NCBI GenBank assembly: GCA_027485575.1
Contig: JAIXQU010000027.1
Coordinates: 1-32,490, forward strand
DNA: 32,490 nt
Source of the DNA: Cytophagaceae bacterium
Lineage (GTDB): Bacteria; Bacteroidota; Bacteroidia; Cytophagales; Flexibacteraceae
Reading direction: 5' to 3'
Shown: one piece after another, positions 24,038-32,150 of the stretch
Layout of the letters: every line of letters begins with the position of its first letter
How positions within the stretch are numbered: position 1 is the stretch's first letter
Position numbers and translations under genes: made by a program
The notes under the pieces: generated by a model
What the model was told of the DNA's origin: nothing
Seen by the model: the letters and a program-made list of their open reading frames with translations, nothing else
Databases searched by the model: none

Positions 24038-24721
24038 CTAACGATTGTTTCTTGAATCTTCGATTTTTCCGTTCTTAAAAACGATAGTTGGAGCAGGAAA
24101 CTGCTGAATCAATTGCATATTGTGGGTAGCCAAAATAATGGCTGTACCGAACTGGTTGATTTTCTTAAACAACTCCATTATGCCTATTCCTGTTTCAGGA
24201 TCAAGGTTACCAGTCGGTTCATCGGCGATAAGCAAAACCGGTTCATTGAGCAAGGCCCGGGCAATTGCCACCCTCTGTTGTTCTCCGCCTGAAATCTGAT
24301 GTGGCATTTTATTGGAAGCAAATTCTACCCCAACCTTCATTAAAACCTCTGAAATACGATTTCTGATTTTTTGTTTTTCTGTCCAACCAGTTGCTTTAAG
24401 AACAAAGCTAAGATTTTCATAAACAGACCGATCCGGTAACAATTGAAAATCCTGAAATATAATTCCCAGTTTTCTTCTCAGTTTTGGAATATCACTTCTG
24501 TGAACTGGAAGTTTGTAGCCGACAACTTCAGCTGTTCCTGATTCAAATGTTAAATCTGCGTAGAGTGTTTTTAACAGGGAGCTTTTACCACTTCCTGTTT
24601 GACCTACGAGGTATAAAAATTCTCCTTTTGATACAACCAAATCTATATCAGACAGAACCAAGGAATTATCCTCCTGATAGATATTTGCATTATGAAAAAA
24701 AACTATGTTTTCTTTTTCCAA
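24038..24721 (-). CDS. ftsE: FtsE-type ABC transporter ATPase
   Basis: This 227-residue ATPase has Walker [10 protein letters not shown], the Q-loop in [10 protein letters not shown], the signature SGGEQQR and Walker [13 protein letters not shown], followed by the switch His in [17 protein letters not shown] and the overall length match FtsE, which with FtsX links peptidoglycan hydrolases to the divisome; the MacB/LolD branch is close and cannot be excluded. The first codon is a TTG (24719-24721), 11 bases after the stop of the small gene upstream, with no ATG available before the Walker A region. No ftsX gene is adjacent; the permease at 17725 is another possible partner. Confidence 0.85.
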   Translation of the reverse strand: MEKENIVFFHNANIYQEDNSLVLSDIDLVVSKGEFLYLVGQTGSGKSSLLKTLYADLTFESGTAEVVGYKLPVHRSDIPKLRRKLGIIFQDFQLLPDRSVYENLSFVLKATGWTEKQKIRNRISEVLMKVGVEFASNKMPHQISGGEQQRVAIARALLNEPVLLIADEPTGNLDPETGIGIMELFKKINQFGTAIILATHNMQLIQQFPAPTIVFKNGKIEDSRNNR

Positions 24722-24732
24722 AGGAATGAGAT

Positions 24733-24936
24733 TCAGAATTCGAGCTTTTGCAATTTGCCGAAAGGCAACTCTTTTATTATTGCCAATAGCTTTTCATTTT
24801 GCCCAGCCAAACCATATTTTTCAAGATTCTTCAACTCCCTGTCTACCCGAAAATAGGCTACCAAAACGAAATTGTCGTCTCGGAGTTGAATGTAATCCGG
24901 AATTTTAGCTTTTCCTTTAACTTTAATAATATACAT
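24733..24936 (-). CDS. Conserved small protein of unknown function
   Basis: This 67-residue protein reads MYIIKVKGKAKIPDYIQLRD, DNFVLVAYFRVDRELKNLEK, ending in PFGKLQKLEF. It is soluble and charged, with a beta-rich first half and helical second half. I recognise it only as a small protein often seen in Bacteroidota near this ATPase, without a known function. The start at 24936 is set by a strong AAGGAG ribosome binding site six bases upstream; a longer frame to 25002 is rejected for that reason. It is sandwiched between tal and ftsE with short gaps, so it is probably co-transcribed. Confidence 0.7.
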   Translation of the reverse strand: MYIIKVKGKAKIPDYIQLRDDNFVLVAYFRVDRELKNLEKYGLAGQNEKLLAIIKELPFGKLQKLEF

Positions 24937-24942
24937 TGATAT

Positions 24943-24948
24943 CTCCTT
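24943..24948 (-). promoter_or_regulatory. Strong Shine-Dalgarno sequence for the 67-residue protein
   Basis: AAGGAG on the minus strand, six bases before ATG 24934-24936. Such strong sites are uncommon among the genes of this window, and it decides the start codon. Confidence 0.75.
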
Positions 24949-25061
24949 CTGAATCGAAGAATCTAATATTTCATTAACAATTAAGGAAGCCCCTTTGTTC
25001 ATAAGATTGGTGGAATTGTTAAAAAACTAAATGAATTAAGTTTTGCGATAAAGAAGGAGGC

Positions 25062-25718
25062 TTATCCGTTTCCTTTTTTGTAATCGGCAAGAAATTTCTC
25101 CAATCCGGAATCAGTAAGGGGGTGCTTTAATAAGCCCATTATAACACTGTAAGGAATAGTGGCAACATCTGCTCCAAGTTTCGCACATTCAATTAAATGA
25201 ATCTGATGCCTTATAGATGCTGCAAGTACCTGGCAATCCATTCCATAATTATTAAAGATAGTCACCAAATCTTCGATTAACTCAAGACCATTGTGCCCTA
25301 TGTCGTCAAGTCTACCTAAAAAGGGTGAAACATAAGTAGCACCTGCTTTTGCTGCCAGCAAACCCTGGCTTGAAGAAAAAATTAATGTGCAATTTGTTCT
25401 GATTCCTTTTCCACTGAAATATTTAATTGCTTTAAGCCCATCCTTTATCATTGGAACTTTAACTACAATTTTTTCATCGATTTCTGACAACTCCTCTCCT
25501 TCTCTAACCATCCCTGCAAAGTCGGTAGAAATCACTTCCGCACTTACGCAGTCCTCAACAAGATTGCAAATAGCCTTATAGTGGCTTAGAATGTTATTTT
25601 TTCCGGTTATTCCTTCTTTGGCCATTAATGAAGGATTGGTTGTAACGCCATCGAGAACTCCCAAATCCTGGGCTTCTTTTATTTCGTTAAGGTTCGCGGT
25701 ATCTATAAAAAACTGCAT
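25062..25718 (-). CDS. tal: Transaldolase (TalC/FSA family)
   Basis: This 218-residue enzyme is of the short transaldolase / fructose-6-phosphate aldolase family, acting in the non-oxidative pentose phosphate pathway. [20 protein letters not shown] and GVTTNPSL give the family start; the Schiff-base lysine is Lys87 in KIVVKVPM. Phe133 in [11 protein letters not shown] aligns with Tyr131 of E. coli FsaA; Phe is typical of true transaldolases, so transaldolase rather than fructose-6-phosphate aldolase activity is predicted. The start MQFF (25716-25718) fits other members; a frame 8 codons longer exists. It appears to head the tal, small protein, ftsE series. Confidence 0.92.
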   Translation of the reverse strand: MQFFIDTANLNEIKEAQDLGVLDGVTTNPSLMAKEGITGKNNILSHYKAICNLVEDCVSAEVISTDFAGMVREGEELSEIDEKIVVKVPMIKDGLKAIKYFSGKGIRTNCTLIFSSSQGLLAAKAGATYVSPFLGRLDDIGHNGLELIEDLVTIFNNYGMDCQVLAASIRHQIHLIECAKLGADVATIPYSVIMGLLKHPLTDSGLEKFLADYKKGNG

Positions 25719-25877
25719 ATTTTTTTTTGAATCGGCTGGCAAGTTAGGGCCAATCTCAAAATCTGCACATTGAAAGTTAATAATTTACAATAATCTCCCA
25801 AACCAATAGGCAACAAAAATCAAGTAAACAAATTGATTTTCAGTTGTTTTTATCAGTTTTAACTCACATTACCAACT

Positions 25878-25911
25878 AAAAAAAAATGGCTACCGGAATT
25901 AGTAGCCATTT
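25878..25911 (-). terminator. Rho-independent terminator of tsf
   Basis: On the minus strand, AAATGGCTAC and GTAGCCATTT form a perfect 10-base stem with an 8-base loop, followed by a run of T. It lies 25 bases after the tsf stop. Confidence 0.85.
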
Positions 25912-25935
25912 CTAATAAATATTTAGGATAAGGGA

Positions 25936-26772
25936 TTAACCTCCTATAACAATTCTTTTAAACTCTTTTACAATCAAAGTTTTGGCAGTATCTGCTAAAA
26001 GCTGACGAATACTTTTTGATGGATCTTTTACAAAATCCTGGTTCAAAAGGGTAAAATCTTTGTAAAAACGGTTCAATTTCCCTGTTGCTATTTTCTCAAG
26101 CATTTCTTCAGGTTTGCCTTCCGCTCTTGCTTGTTCTTTTCCGATTTCAATTTCTCTTTCTACTGTTTTGGAATCGACACCATCTTTATCTACTGCCACA
26201 GGCTTCATTGCAGCAATTTGCATTGCGACATCTTTTCCTAACTCTTCAACATTGGCACCTGCCAAACCATCCAAGGCCAACAGAACACCTAGTTTTCCAT
26301 TTGAGTGAATGTAGGAAACTACTTTTTCGGCATTGATATTTTCATATCCTATGATGTCAAGCTTCTCTCCGATTTTCCCCATGTAATCAACCAGATTTTC
26401 TTCAACTGAACGACCATCAGCTAGAGAGATTTTTAATAAATCATCTTTGGAAGAAGCATTACTTTTAACAGCAATATCTAATATATCCTGGGCTAAAGTC
26501 CTGAAGCCCTCAACCTTAGAAACTGGTTCAGTTTCACAGGCCAGAGCCAACAATTTACCATTGGTTCCATCAGATGAAACATTGGTAAGAACTATACCTT
26601 CTGATACTGTATTGTCTGCTCTTTTGGAGGCTACTTTCTGGCCAGCTTTTCTTAGAATATCAATGGCACCTTCGAAGTCTCCATTGGATTCTGTCAATGC
26701 TTTTTTACAGTCCATCATACCCGCACCAGTCATCTGGCGGAGTTTATTTACGTCTTGTGCAGAGATTGCCAT
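25936..26772 (-). CDS. tsf: Translation elongation factor Ts
   Basis: This 278-residue nucleotide-exchange factor regenerates EF-Tu-GTP in the cytoplasm. The N-terminal UBA-like domain has VNKLRQMTGAGMMDCKKALT, which contacts EF-Tu, followed by GQKVASKRADNTVSEG and the core subdomains ending DPSKSIRQLLAD. Length is normal. In most bacteria, including many Bacteroidota, tsf follows rpsB; here the upstream side is an intergenic region facing the divergent gene at 27004, so tsf has its own promoter. A terminator directly follows, making it monocistronic. Confidence 0.96.
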   Translation of the reverse strand: MAISAQDVNKLRQMTGAGMMDCKKALTESNGDFEGAIDILRKAGQKVASKRADNTVSEGIVLTNVSSDGTNGKLLALACETEPVSKVEGFRTLAQDILDIAVKSNASSKDDLLKISLADGRSVEENLVDYMGKIGEKLDIIGYENINAEKVVSYIHSNGKLGVLLALDGLAGANVEELGKDVAMQIAAMKPVAVDKDGVDSKTVEREIEIGKEQARAEGKPEEMLEKIATGKLNRFYKDFTLLNQDFVKDPSKSIRQLLADTAKTLIVKEFKRIVIGG

Positions 26773-26970
26773 GACTTTGTTTTTTATCTGTTTTTAAAAA
26801 TTGGACCGCAAAATTCCGGAAAATAGACCATAAATACAAAGAGAATAAATCTGATTTTCGTGCGAAACCTAAATGCCAGATAAGAAAAGCTTTCATTTCA
26901 CATTGATTTTCAATAATTTATAATGAAAAAATCTTTTTTAAAAAGAAATGTGTTTTTTAAATAAGAACTC

Positions 26971-26978
26971 TATTTTTG
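26971..26978 (+). promoter_or_regulatory. Bacteroidota -7 box before the DUF2795 gene
   Basis: TATTTTTG fits TAnnTTTG and lies 25 bases before the ATG at 27004. The -33 element is not clear. Confidence 0.45.
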
Positions 26979-27003
26979 CGAAAAATTTAAAAATCGGGAA
27001 ACT

Positions 27004-27225
27004 ATGTATTGGACCCTTGAATTGGCATCTTATCTTGAAGATGCGCCTTGGCCTGCCACAAAAGACGAATTGATTGATTTCAGCATCAGAACAGGAGCTC
27101 CCATGGAAGTGGTTGAGAACTTGCAGGAGTTGGAAGACGACGGTCAGCCTTATGAAAATATTGAAGAAATATGGCCAGATTATCCTACCAAGGATGATTT
27201 CTTATTCAACGAAGACGAGTATTAA
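27004..27225 (+). CDS. DUF2795 family small acidic protein
   Basis: This 73-residue, strongly acidic protein starts MYWTLELASYLEDAPWPATK. It matches the DUF2795 pattern (LxxYLxxxPWPATKxELI, then a helix and a P-x-x-Y-x-x-xxE motif) and ends WPDYPTKDDFLFNEDEY, with a highly negative tail. The family is conserved in Bacteroidota, but no function is established to my knowledge. It has its own promoter box and the next gene begins 9 bases after its stop in the same reading frame, which suggests co-translation. Confidence 0.85.
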   Translation: MYWTLELASYLEDAPWPATKDELIDFSIRTGAPMEVVENLQELEDDGQPYENIEEIWPDYPTKDDFLFNEDEY

Positions 27226-27234
27226 AGACATTCT

Positions 27235-27915
27235 TTGATTCGAGTTCAGGAACTGACAGCTGGTTATGGCGAAAAGCAGGTAATCAGCTGTCTTTCTTTT
27301 TTAACAGATTCATTATCAGGACCGTTGGTCCTGGCTGGTCCGAACGGGGCTGGCAAATCAACTTTACTTAAGGCCATTTTAAATCAAATTCCGTATTCCG
27401 GAAAAATAGATTCAGGCCAAGCCAACCAAAGCATTGGCTGGATTCCCCAGACCTTCCAAATTTCATTGAGCATTCCTGTCATTGATTTTATCTCTCTGGG
27501 AACAATTAAAAAAGGAGTTCTCTTTTCTTCTTTGCCCAAAATTGCGCCTCAACTTGCAGAACAAGCATTGTCAGACCTCGGTCTATTGCATTTGAGGGAT
27601 AAAAATACTGATGAGCTTTCAGGTGGAGAATGGCAACTTGTTTGCATTGCCCAGCTGATGGTCCAGGAGACAGATATTTGGTTGTTGGATGAACCTACAT
27701 CATCTTTAGATGTATATTATAAAAGTTTCATTTTTAAACTTTTATGGGAAAAATCTGAAATGGGAAAGACCATCATTATTTCAACCCATGATTTACCGTT
27801 TTTACCCATCACAAAAGGAAATATCCTTCTGTTTGATGACCAGTATTCTTTAATGCCCATTTCAAAAGCAACCATATCAGACACAATAGAAAAATTGTCT
27901 CTCCGGCAATTTTAG
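27235..27915 (+). CDS. ABC transporter ATPase, metal-uptake type
   Basis: This 226-residue ATPase has Walker A GPNGAGKST, Q-loop IGWIPQTF, signature LSGGEWQL, Walker B WLLDEPTSSLD and the switch His in ISTHDLPFL. The sequence VQELTAGYGEKQVI and the overall spacing resemble ZnuC/MntB-type subunits for zinc or manganese uptake, but no permease or binding-protein gene is beside it, so the substrate is uncertain. No ATG or GTG is available before Walker A; the first codon is a TTG 9 bases after the previous stop and in frame with it. The TTG is therefore the likely start, with coupling to the DUF2795 gene. Confidence 0.82.
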   Translation: MIRVQELTAGYGEKQVISCLSFLTDSLSGPLVLAGPNGAGKSTLLKAILNQIPYSGKIDSGQANQSIGWIPQTFQISLSIPVIDFISLGTIKKGVLFSSLPKIAPQLAEQALSDLGLLHLRDKNTDELSGGEWQLVCIAQLMVQETDIWLLDEPTSSLDVYYKSFIFKLLWEKSEMGKTIIISTHDLPFLPITKGNILLFDDQYSLMPISKATISDTIEKLSLRQF

Positions 27916-27946
27916 AAAATCTTAAGGGAGGAAACAGTGACTCTAT

Positions 27947-27972
27947 TTTGTTAATAATTCTAAATTAACAAA
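27947..27972. repeat. Short inverted repeat after the ABC ATPase gene
   Basis: TTTGTTAAT and ATTAACAAA are exact 9-base inverted copies with an 8-base spacer, 32 bases past the stop. With no T run it is a poor terminator; it may be a weak terminator or an operator for the degP promoter. The rest of 27916-28182 shows nothing definite. Confidence 0.4.
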
Positions 27973-28182
27973 GCATAAAGACAACGATCTTTTCATTTCC
28001 AGAAGGCCTCTCATAAAGTTATGCTTCCACCTTGATTTGAAAACACCCTTTAATAACGTGAAAAAGTCATTTTGTCAGTCCCATTACTTAAACGTTTAAT
28101 CGATGTCAAATGGCATTCTCTTTGAAATGGGGACAATATTTGACTTTCAAAACAGTTTATAGCACTAATCAATTCTTAAAAA

Positions 28183-29664
28183 ATGAATAAGTTTATTTCT
28201 CTTTTGGGTGCAGGAATGGCAGGAAGCCTAATCACCCTGGGTACGTACAAGGCCCTTGATATGGACAGGAAAGAAGTTGTATTTCAAAAAGCTTCAGAAA
28301 ATTCAGCATACAGTCTGGCGGCTGCCCATCCAGGATCAACCGAGTTGGATTTTTCATCTCAAGCTGAAAAAGTGACCCCTGCAGTTGTTAACATTAAAGC
28401 GATTCAACCGCCAGTGGCAAACCAACAAAATGACATTTTCAGAGATTTTTTTGGAGAAGGAAGCCCATTTCAAATGGAGCCAGGACAACGAGGTCAGGGA
28501 CAACCCCGGGAAAATGCAGCGACAGGTTCCGGGGTAATTATTTCAAAAGACGGTTATATTGTGACAAACAACCATGTTGTAGCAAATGCATCTGAACTTG
28601 AAGTTACCTTATCTGATAAAAGGAATTATAAGGCAAAGGTTATTGGCACCGATCCCTCTACCGACCTGGCTGTAATTCAAATAAAAGAAACCAATCTTCC
28701 CACTTTGGCATTTGGAAATTCAGACATAGTTAAAGTCGGGTCCTGGGTATTGGCAGTAGGAAATCCTTTTAATCTCACATCAACCGTTACAGCAGGTGTG
28801 GTTTCTGCAAAATCAAGAAATATTTCCATTTTAAGAGAAAGATCTAGTGTTCCTATTGAATCCTTTATTCAGACAGATGCGGCTATAAATCCGGGAAACT
28901 CTGGAGGAGCGTTGGTAAATCTAAATGGGGACTTGATAGGAATAAACACTGCAATTGCTTCTCCGACAGGTTCTTATAGTGGTTATGGATTTGCAGTTCC
29001 GGTAAATCTGGTTAATAAAGTTGTTGAAGACATCATTCGATATGGAGCTGTTCAAAGAGGATTTTTAGGAATAGTGATCCGGGATTTGGATGGAAAAACT
29101 GCCAAAGAAAAAGACCTTAGTATTTCTGAAGGTGTAGTGGTAGATAGCGTAAACAAAGAAAGTGCAGCAAAAATTGCGGGAATCATAAAAGGCGATGTTA
29201 TTGTTAAAGTCGGCCCAACTACGGTTAATTCTGTTGCCGAACTTCAGGAACAAATCGCCAGGCACCGGCCCGGAGACAACGTGGCTTTGACTGTAAACAG
29301 AGATGGTAAAACATTGGTTATGAACACAATTCTTAAAAATAAAGACGGAAAATCAGAGGTGACCAAATCTGAAAGAAAAGAAATATTTGAAGTTCTTGGG
29401 GCCGAGTTTGAAAACCTGACAGCAAAAGATAAAAAGGCCGCTAAGGTTGAGAATGGAGTAAAAGTTTCCAGAATATTTCCTGGAGGAAAATTAAAAACCC
29501 AAACAGATATGAAAGAAGGATTTATCATTACCAAGGTTGATAAACAGCCTGTAACTTCGAGCAAAGAGTTTGCGACCATTATGGAAAAAAAATCTGGTGG
29601 TGTCATGCTGGAAGGGGTTTACAGCGACCTTCCAGGGAACTATTATTTTGCTCTCGGATTATAG
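28183..29664 (+). CDS. degP: Periplasmic serine protease DegP/HtrA
   Basis: This 493-residue protease-chaperone degrades misfolded envelope proteins. An N-terminal signal or anchor (FISLLGAGMAGSLITLGTY) is followed by the trypsin-like domain with the complete triad His131 (VTNNHVVA), Asp161 (STDLAVIQ) and Ser240 (NPGNSGGA). Two PDZ domains follow (about 290-385, with RGFLGIVIRDL, and about 400-490). Length and order match the Do family, and the second PDZ is shorter than in E. coli DegP. The gene stands alone, with a terminator just after it. Stress regulation is likely from family knowledge, but no such promoter was identified. Confidence 0.94.
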   Translation: MNKFISLLGAGMAGSLITLGTYKALDMDRKEVVFQKASENSAYSLAAAHPGSTELDFSSQAEKVTPAVVNIKAIQPPVANQQNDIFRDFFGEGSPFQMEPGQRGQGQPRENAATGSGVIISKDGYIVTNNHVVANASELEVTLSDKRNYKAKVIGTDPSTDLAVIQIKETNLPTLAFGNSDIVKVGSWVLAVGNPFNLTSTVTAGVVSAKSRNISILRERSSVPIESFIQTDAAINPGNSGGALVNLNGDLIGINTAIASPTGSYSGYGFAVPVNLVNKVVEDIIRYGAVQRGFLGIVIRDLDGKTAKEKDLSISEGVVVDSVNKESAAKIAGIIKGDVIVKVGPTTVNSVAELQEQIARHRPGDNVALTVNRDGKTLVMNTILKNKDGKSEVTKSERKEIFEVLGAEFENLTAKDKKAAKVENGVKVSRIFPGGKLKTQTDMKEGFIITKVDKQPVTSSKEFATIMEKKSGGVMLEGVYSDLPGNYYFALGL

Positions 29665-29684
29665 TTTAAGGTAAAATCGTTTTT

Positions 29685-29713
29685 AAAAAAGCCAGTTTTC
29701 AGCTGGCTTTTTT
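29685..29713 (+). terminator. Rho-independent terminator of degP
   Basis: AAAAAAGCCAG (29685-29695) and CTGGCTTTTTT (29703-29713) form an 11-base stem ending in a T run, 20 bases after the degP stop. Confidence 0.85.
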
Positions 29714-29747
29714 GTTTTATTTCCGGTTAATATTCAATTTTGAACCA

Positions 29748-31601
29748 ATGTCACTTAAGACGATTGTCATTTTTTTGAACTTGGTTGGCTTTGCAACCCT
29801 GGTGTTTTTTGCCTGTAACCAGGAAGACAAAAAAGTGGTGACCAAAGATCAAAAACCTAAAAGTATTGAATTTGCTGACCCGCAAACTTGTCTGCCTTGC
29901 CATACCGAAACGGTAAATTCTTTTTTGAAGACAGGAAAAGGCCGTTCTTTCTATCCGGTTTCAAAATCAAACTTTATAGAAAACTGGAAATCAGACCCGG
30001 TTTATGACAAAATTATTGACTTATACTATCAGCCAAAAAAAATAGGGATGGATGTCTCAATTCTTGAATTCAGGCTGGAAAATGGAGATACCATTCACAA
30101 AAGGATGGAGAAAATTGATTTTGTAATTGGTTCTGGAAATCAAACCCGCTCTTATCTTTTTGAACGAAATGGCTATCTTTTTGAAATTCCCCTGACCTGG
30201 TATACTAAAAAAGCAATATGGGATTTAAGCCCTGGCTATGAAAATGGGTCCAATAGCAGGTTTGAAAGAGAAGTTGGAGAAGAGTGTTTATATTGCCATA
30301 ACTCTGATGTTGAAGCCATTCCCTATTCCTCAAACAGATATAAGAAATTTGGAAATGCCATTGGTTGTGAAAAGTGCCATGGAGAAGTGGGCACGCATCT
30401 GGAAGAAATGAAAAGAACCAATGGCAAATCGAAAGACCTTAAAATTATATCTCTTGGAAAACTACCGCTTCAGGCCCAGATTGATGTTTGCAGGCAGTGT
30501 CACCTGGAAGGCGTAAAGGTAAAAAAAGCAAATGGACCCACTGGTGGATATAGTCCAGGAAAAGTTTTCTCAGATTTTTATGAAGTCTTTATTCCTGCTT
30601 CCGGAAAAAATGATTTTGGATTTGCCTCTCATTCGGAGAGACTCCAGCTAAGTAAATGTTTTGTAGAATCGGCGGGAAAGATGAATTGCATTACCTGCCA
30701 CAACCCTCATTCTGAAATTTCTGGTAAAGAAAAAGTTGAATTTTTTAGTCAGAAATGTCGGACATGCCATGGAAATGATGCACATGAACTCGCCTGTTCA
30801 GATTTGAAAAACAAAAAGAAAAACCCAGAAACGAGCAATTGCATTTCTTGTCACATGAAAAAAGATGGGACAAATGATATTCCCCATGTAAACTCAACTG
30901 ACCATTGGATTAGGAAAAAGTTTGATAAAATTCCAGAAGGAAGTGAGGGAAAAATGACTTTCAAAAATTTTGCAGGAAATTCTTACTCAAAAGCAGATCT
31001 GGGAATGGCCTTACTTCAGTATGCAGAAACGAGAACTGATTCACAAAAAATCAAAGAAGTGAAACAATATCTATCTGTCCTGACCTCCGAAAATCAACTA
31101 AAATATTATTATCTAAGCGGTGAAAAATGGCAAAACAAATTAGATACCAGTCAATTTAGAGTTTCTAACAATCCCTGGACCTGGTTTTATTGGGCACAAC
31201 TAAAAAAGCAAAATGCCATGCCGTTTTTAACTGATTTGAAACACTCCGTTGACCTGGCACCAGATATGATTGAATTTCAATATAAACTGGTTATGGCAGA
31301 AAACAAACCCACCCAAACCGAGAAAGACTATGCGTCTGTCTTCAGATTAAATCCAAAACATATTAAATCCTTATCCAATCTGGGATTTTATGCGCTCCAA
31401 AAACAAGAATATCCAAAAGCTGAAAATTTGTTCTTAAAAGCTTTGGAGCAAGACCCTGATTTTAAACTTGCCAATGAAAATCTGGTCCGCTGTTATTTGG
31501 AGCAAGGCAAATTCGAAAAAGCAAAGCAGATTCTGAAAAGGCTAATAAAAAGGAATCCTTTGGAAAAGCGATATGGGCAGATTTTACTTAGTATGCCATA
31601 G
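29748..31601 (+). CDS. Seven-haem c-type cytochrome lipoprotein with TPR repeats
   Basis: This 617-residue exported protein starts with the lipoprotein signal MSLKTIVIFLNLVGFATLVF, followed by FAC as the attachment site. Seven CxxCH haem-binding motifs lie between about residues 48 and 369 (CLPCH, CLYCH, CEKCH, CRQCH, CITCH, CRTCH, CISCH), and the arrangement resembles cytochrome c554-type multihaem proteins. The C-terminal ~150 residues form TPR-like helices (LNPKHIKSLSNLGFYALQKQ, ALEQDPDFKLANENLVRCYL). It probably passes electrons in the periplasm or at the outer membrane while the TPR part binds a partner; the redox partner is unknown. The ATG at 29748 is chosen because the signal peptide begins there; the ATG at 29712 falls within the preceding terminator. 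Confidence 0.88.
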   Translation: MSLKTIVIFLNLVGFATLVFFACNQEDKKVVTKDQKPKSIEFADPQTCLPCHTETVNSFLKTGKGRSFYPVSKSNFIENWKSDPVYDKIIDLYYQPKKIGMDVSILEFRLENGDTIHKRMEKIDFVIGSGNQTRSYLFERNGYLFEIPLTWYTKKAIWDLSPGYENGSNSRFEREVGEECLYCHNSDVEAIPYSSNRYKKFGNAIGCEKCHGEVGTHLEEMKRTNGKSKDLKIISLGKLPLQAQIDVCRQCHLEGVKVKKANGPTGGYSPGKVFSDFYEVFIPASGKNDFGFASHSERLQLSKCFVESAGKMNCITCHNPHSEISGKEKVEFFSQKCRTCHGNDAHELACSDLKNKKKNPETSNCISCHMKKDGTNDIPHVNSTDHWIRKKFDKIPEGSEGKMTFKNFAGNSYSKADLGMALLQYAETRTDSQKIKEVKQYLSVLTSENQLKYYYLSGEKWQNKLDTSQFRVSNNPWTWFYWAQLKKQNAMPFLTDLKHSVDLAPDMIEFQYKLVMAENKPTQTEKDYASVFRLNPKHIKSLSNLGFYALQKQEYPKAENLFLKALEQDPDFKLANENLVRCYLEQGKFEKAKQILKRLIKRNPLEKRYGQILLSMP

Positions 31602-31752
31602 TTCCGATTCAGAAATTATTGTACTCACTATGCCCTGGAATCTCTGGTTTTGATTTAGCATCAAACTTATAGCTTAGATTAACAGTCTTGCTTATCACAT
31701 GAACTGGTTCAACTTATGGATTTTTTTGGCTTTGTTAAGAAAGTAATTTATT

Positions 31753-31970
31753 TAAGCCCGAAATTGCCATTAGGAAATCCCCGTCTGCCGCCTTTTAAGT
31801 ATTCCGAGGTTAATCTGCTCCAATTCAAAGGTTTTACCACCTTTTCTTCTGTTTCCTTAGCGATGTTACGAATTTAAAATAAAAGGTACTGATTTCTTGT
31901 AAGCCTGCACAGCATTGCCATTGGGGTTAGGCTCTCACAACGAAGTTCTAACAAAAAATCTGGTTTCTTT
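31753..31970. repeat. Dispersed intergenic repeat, copy B
   Basis: Similar to copy A at 10018-10208 in the same orientation, with an extra ~30 bases near its middle-right. Matching blocks are the opening AAGCCCGAAATTGCCATTAG, GTCTGCCG, CCTTTTCTTCTGT, GTTACGAATTTAAAATAAAA and CACAACGAAGTTCTAAC. It lies in the ~550-base gap between the cytochrome gene and the amylase gene; the flanks show nothing else recognisable. Confidence 0.65.
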
Positions 31971-32150
31971 CTTTTCCTTAGGTCAAAATGCCTCAGTCCG
32001 AGAAAAATACCTCTTCATTTTAGCCATCTGGCTGGCAAGGAATCTGAGCGCTTTACTTTTATCTGTTTGTATAATAAAATCGGAGGAAGTGCAAAATTTT
32101 CCCTTTTTGCGTTTTAAAGTCAACCTTTTAACCAAAAAGTCGAAAAAAAA

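Noticed and set aside
17725-24721. FtsE at 24038 and the permease at 17725 as a split FtsEX pair
   Set aside because: They lie about 5 kb apart on opposite strands and the permease has the four-helix LolE-type layout with a large domain; the pairing is possible but unsupported.
29712-29747. Earlier ATG for the cytochrome gene at 29712
   Set aside because: It overlaps the degP terminator and would put 12 residues before a complete lipoprotein signal peptide.
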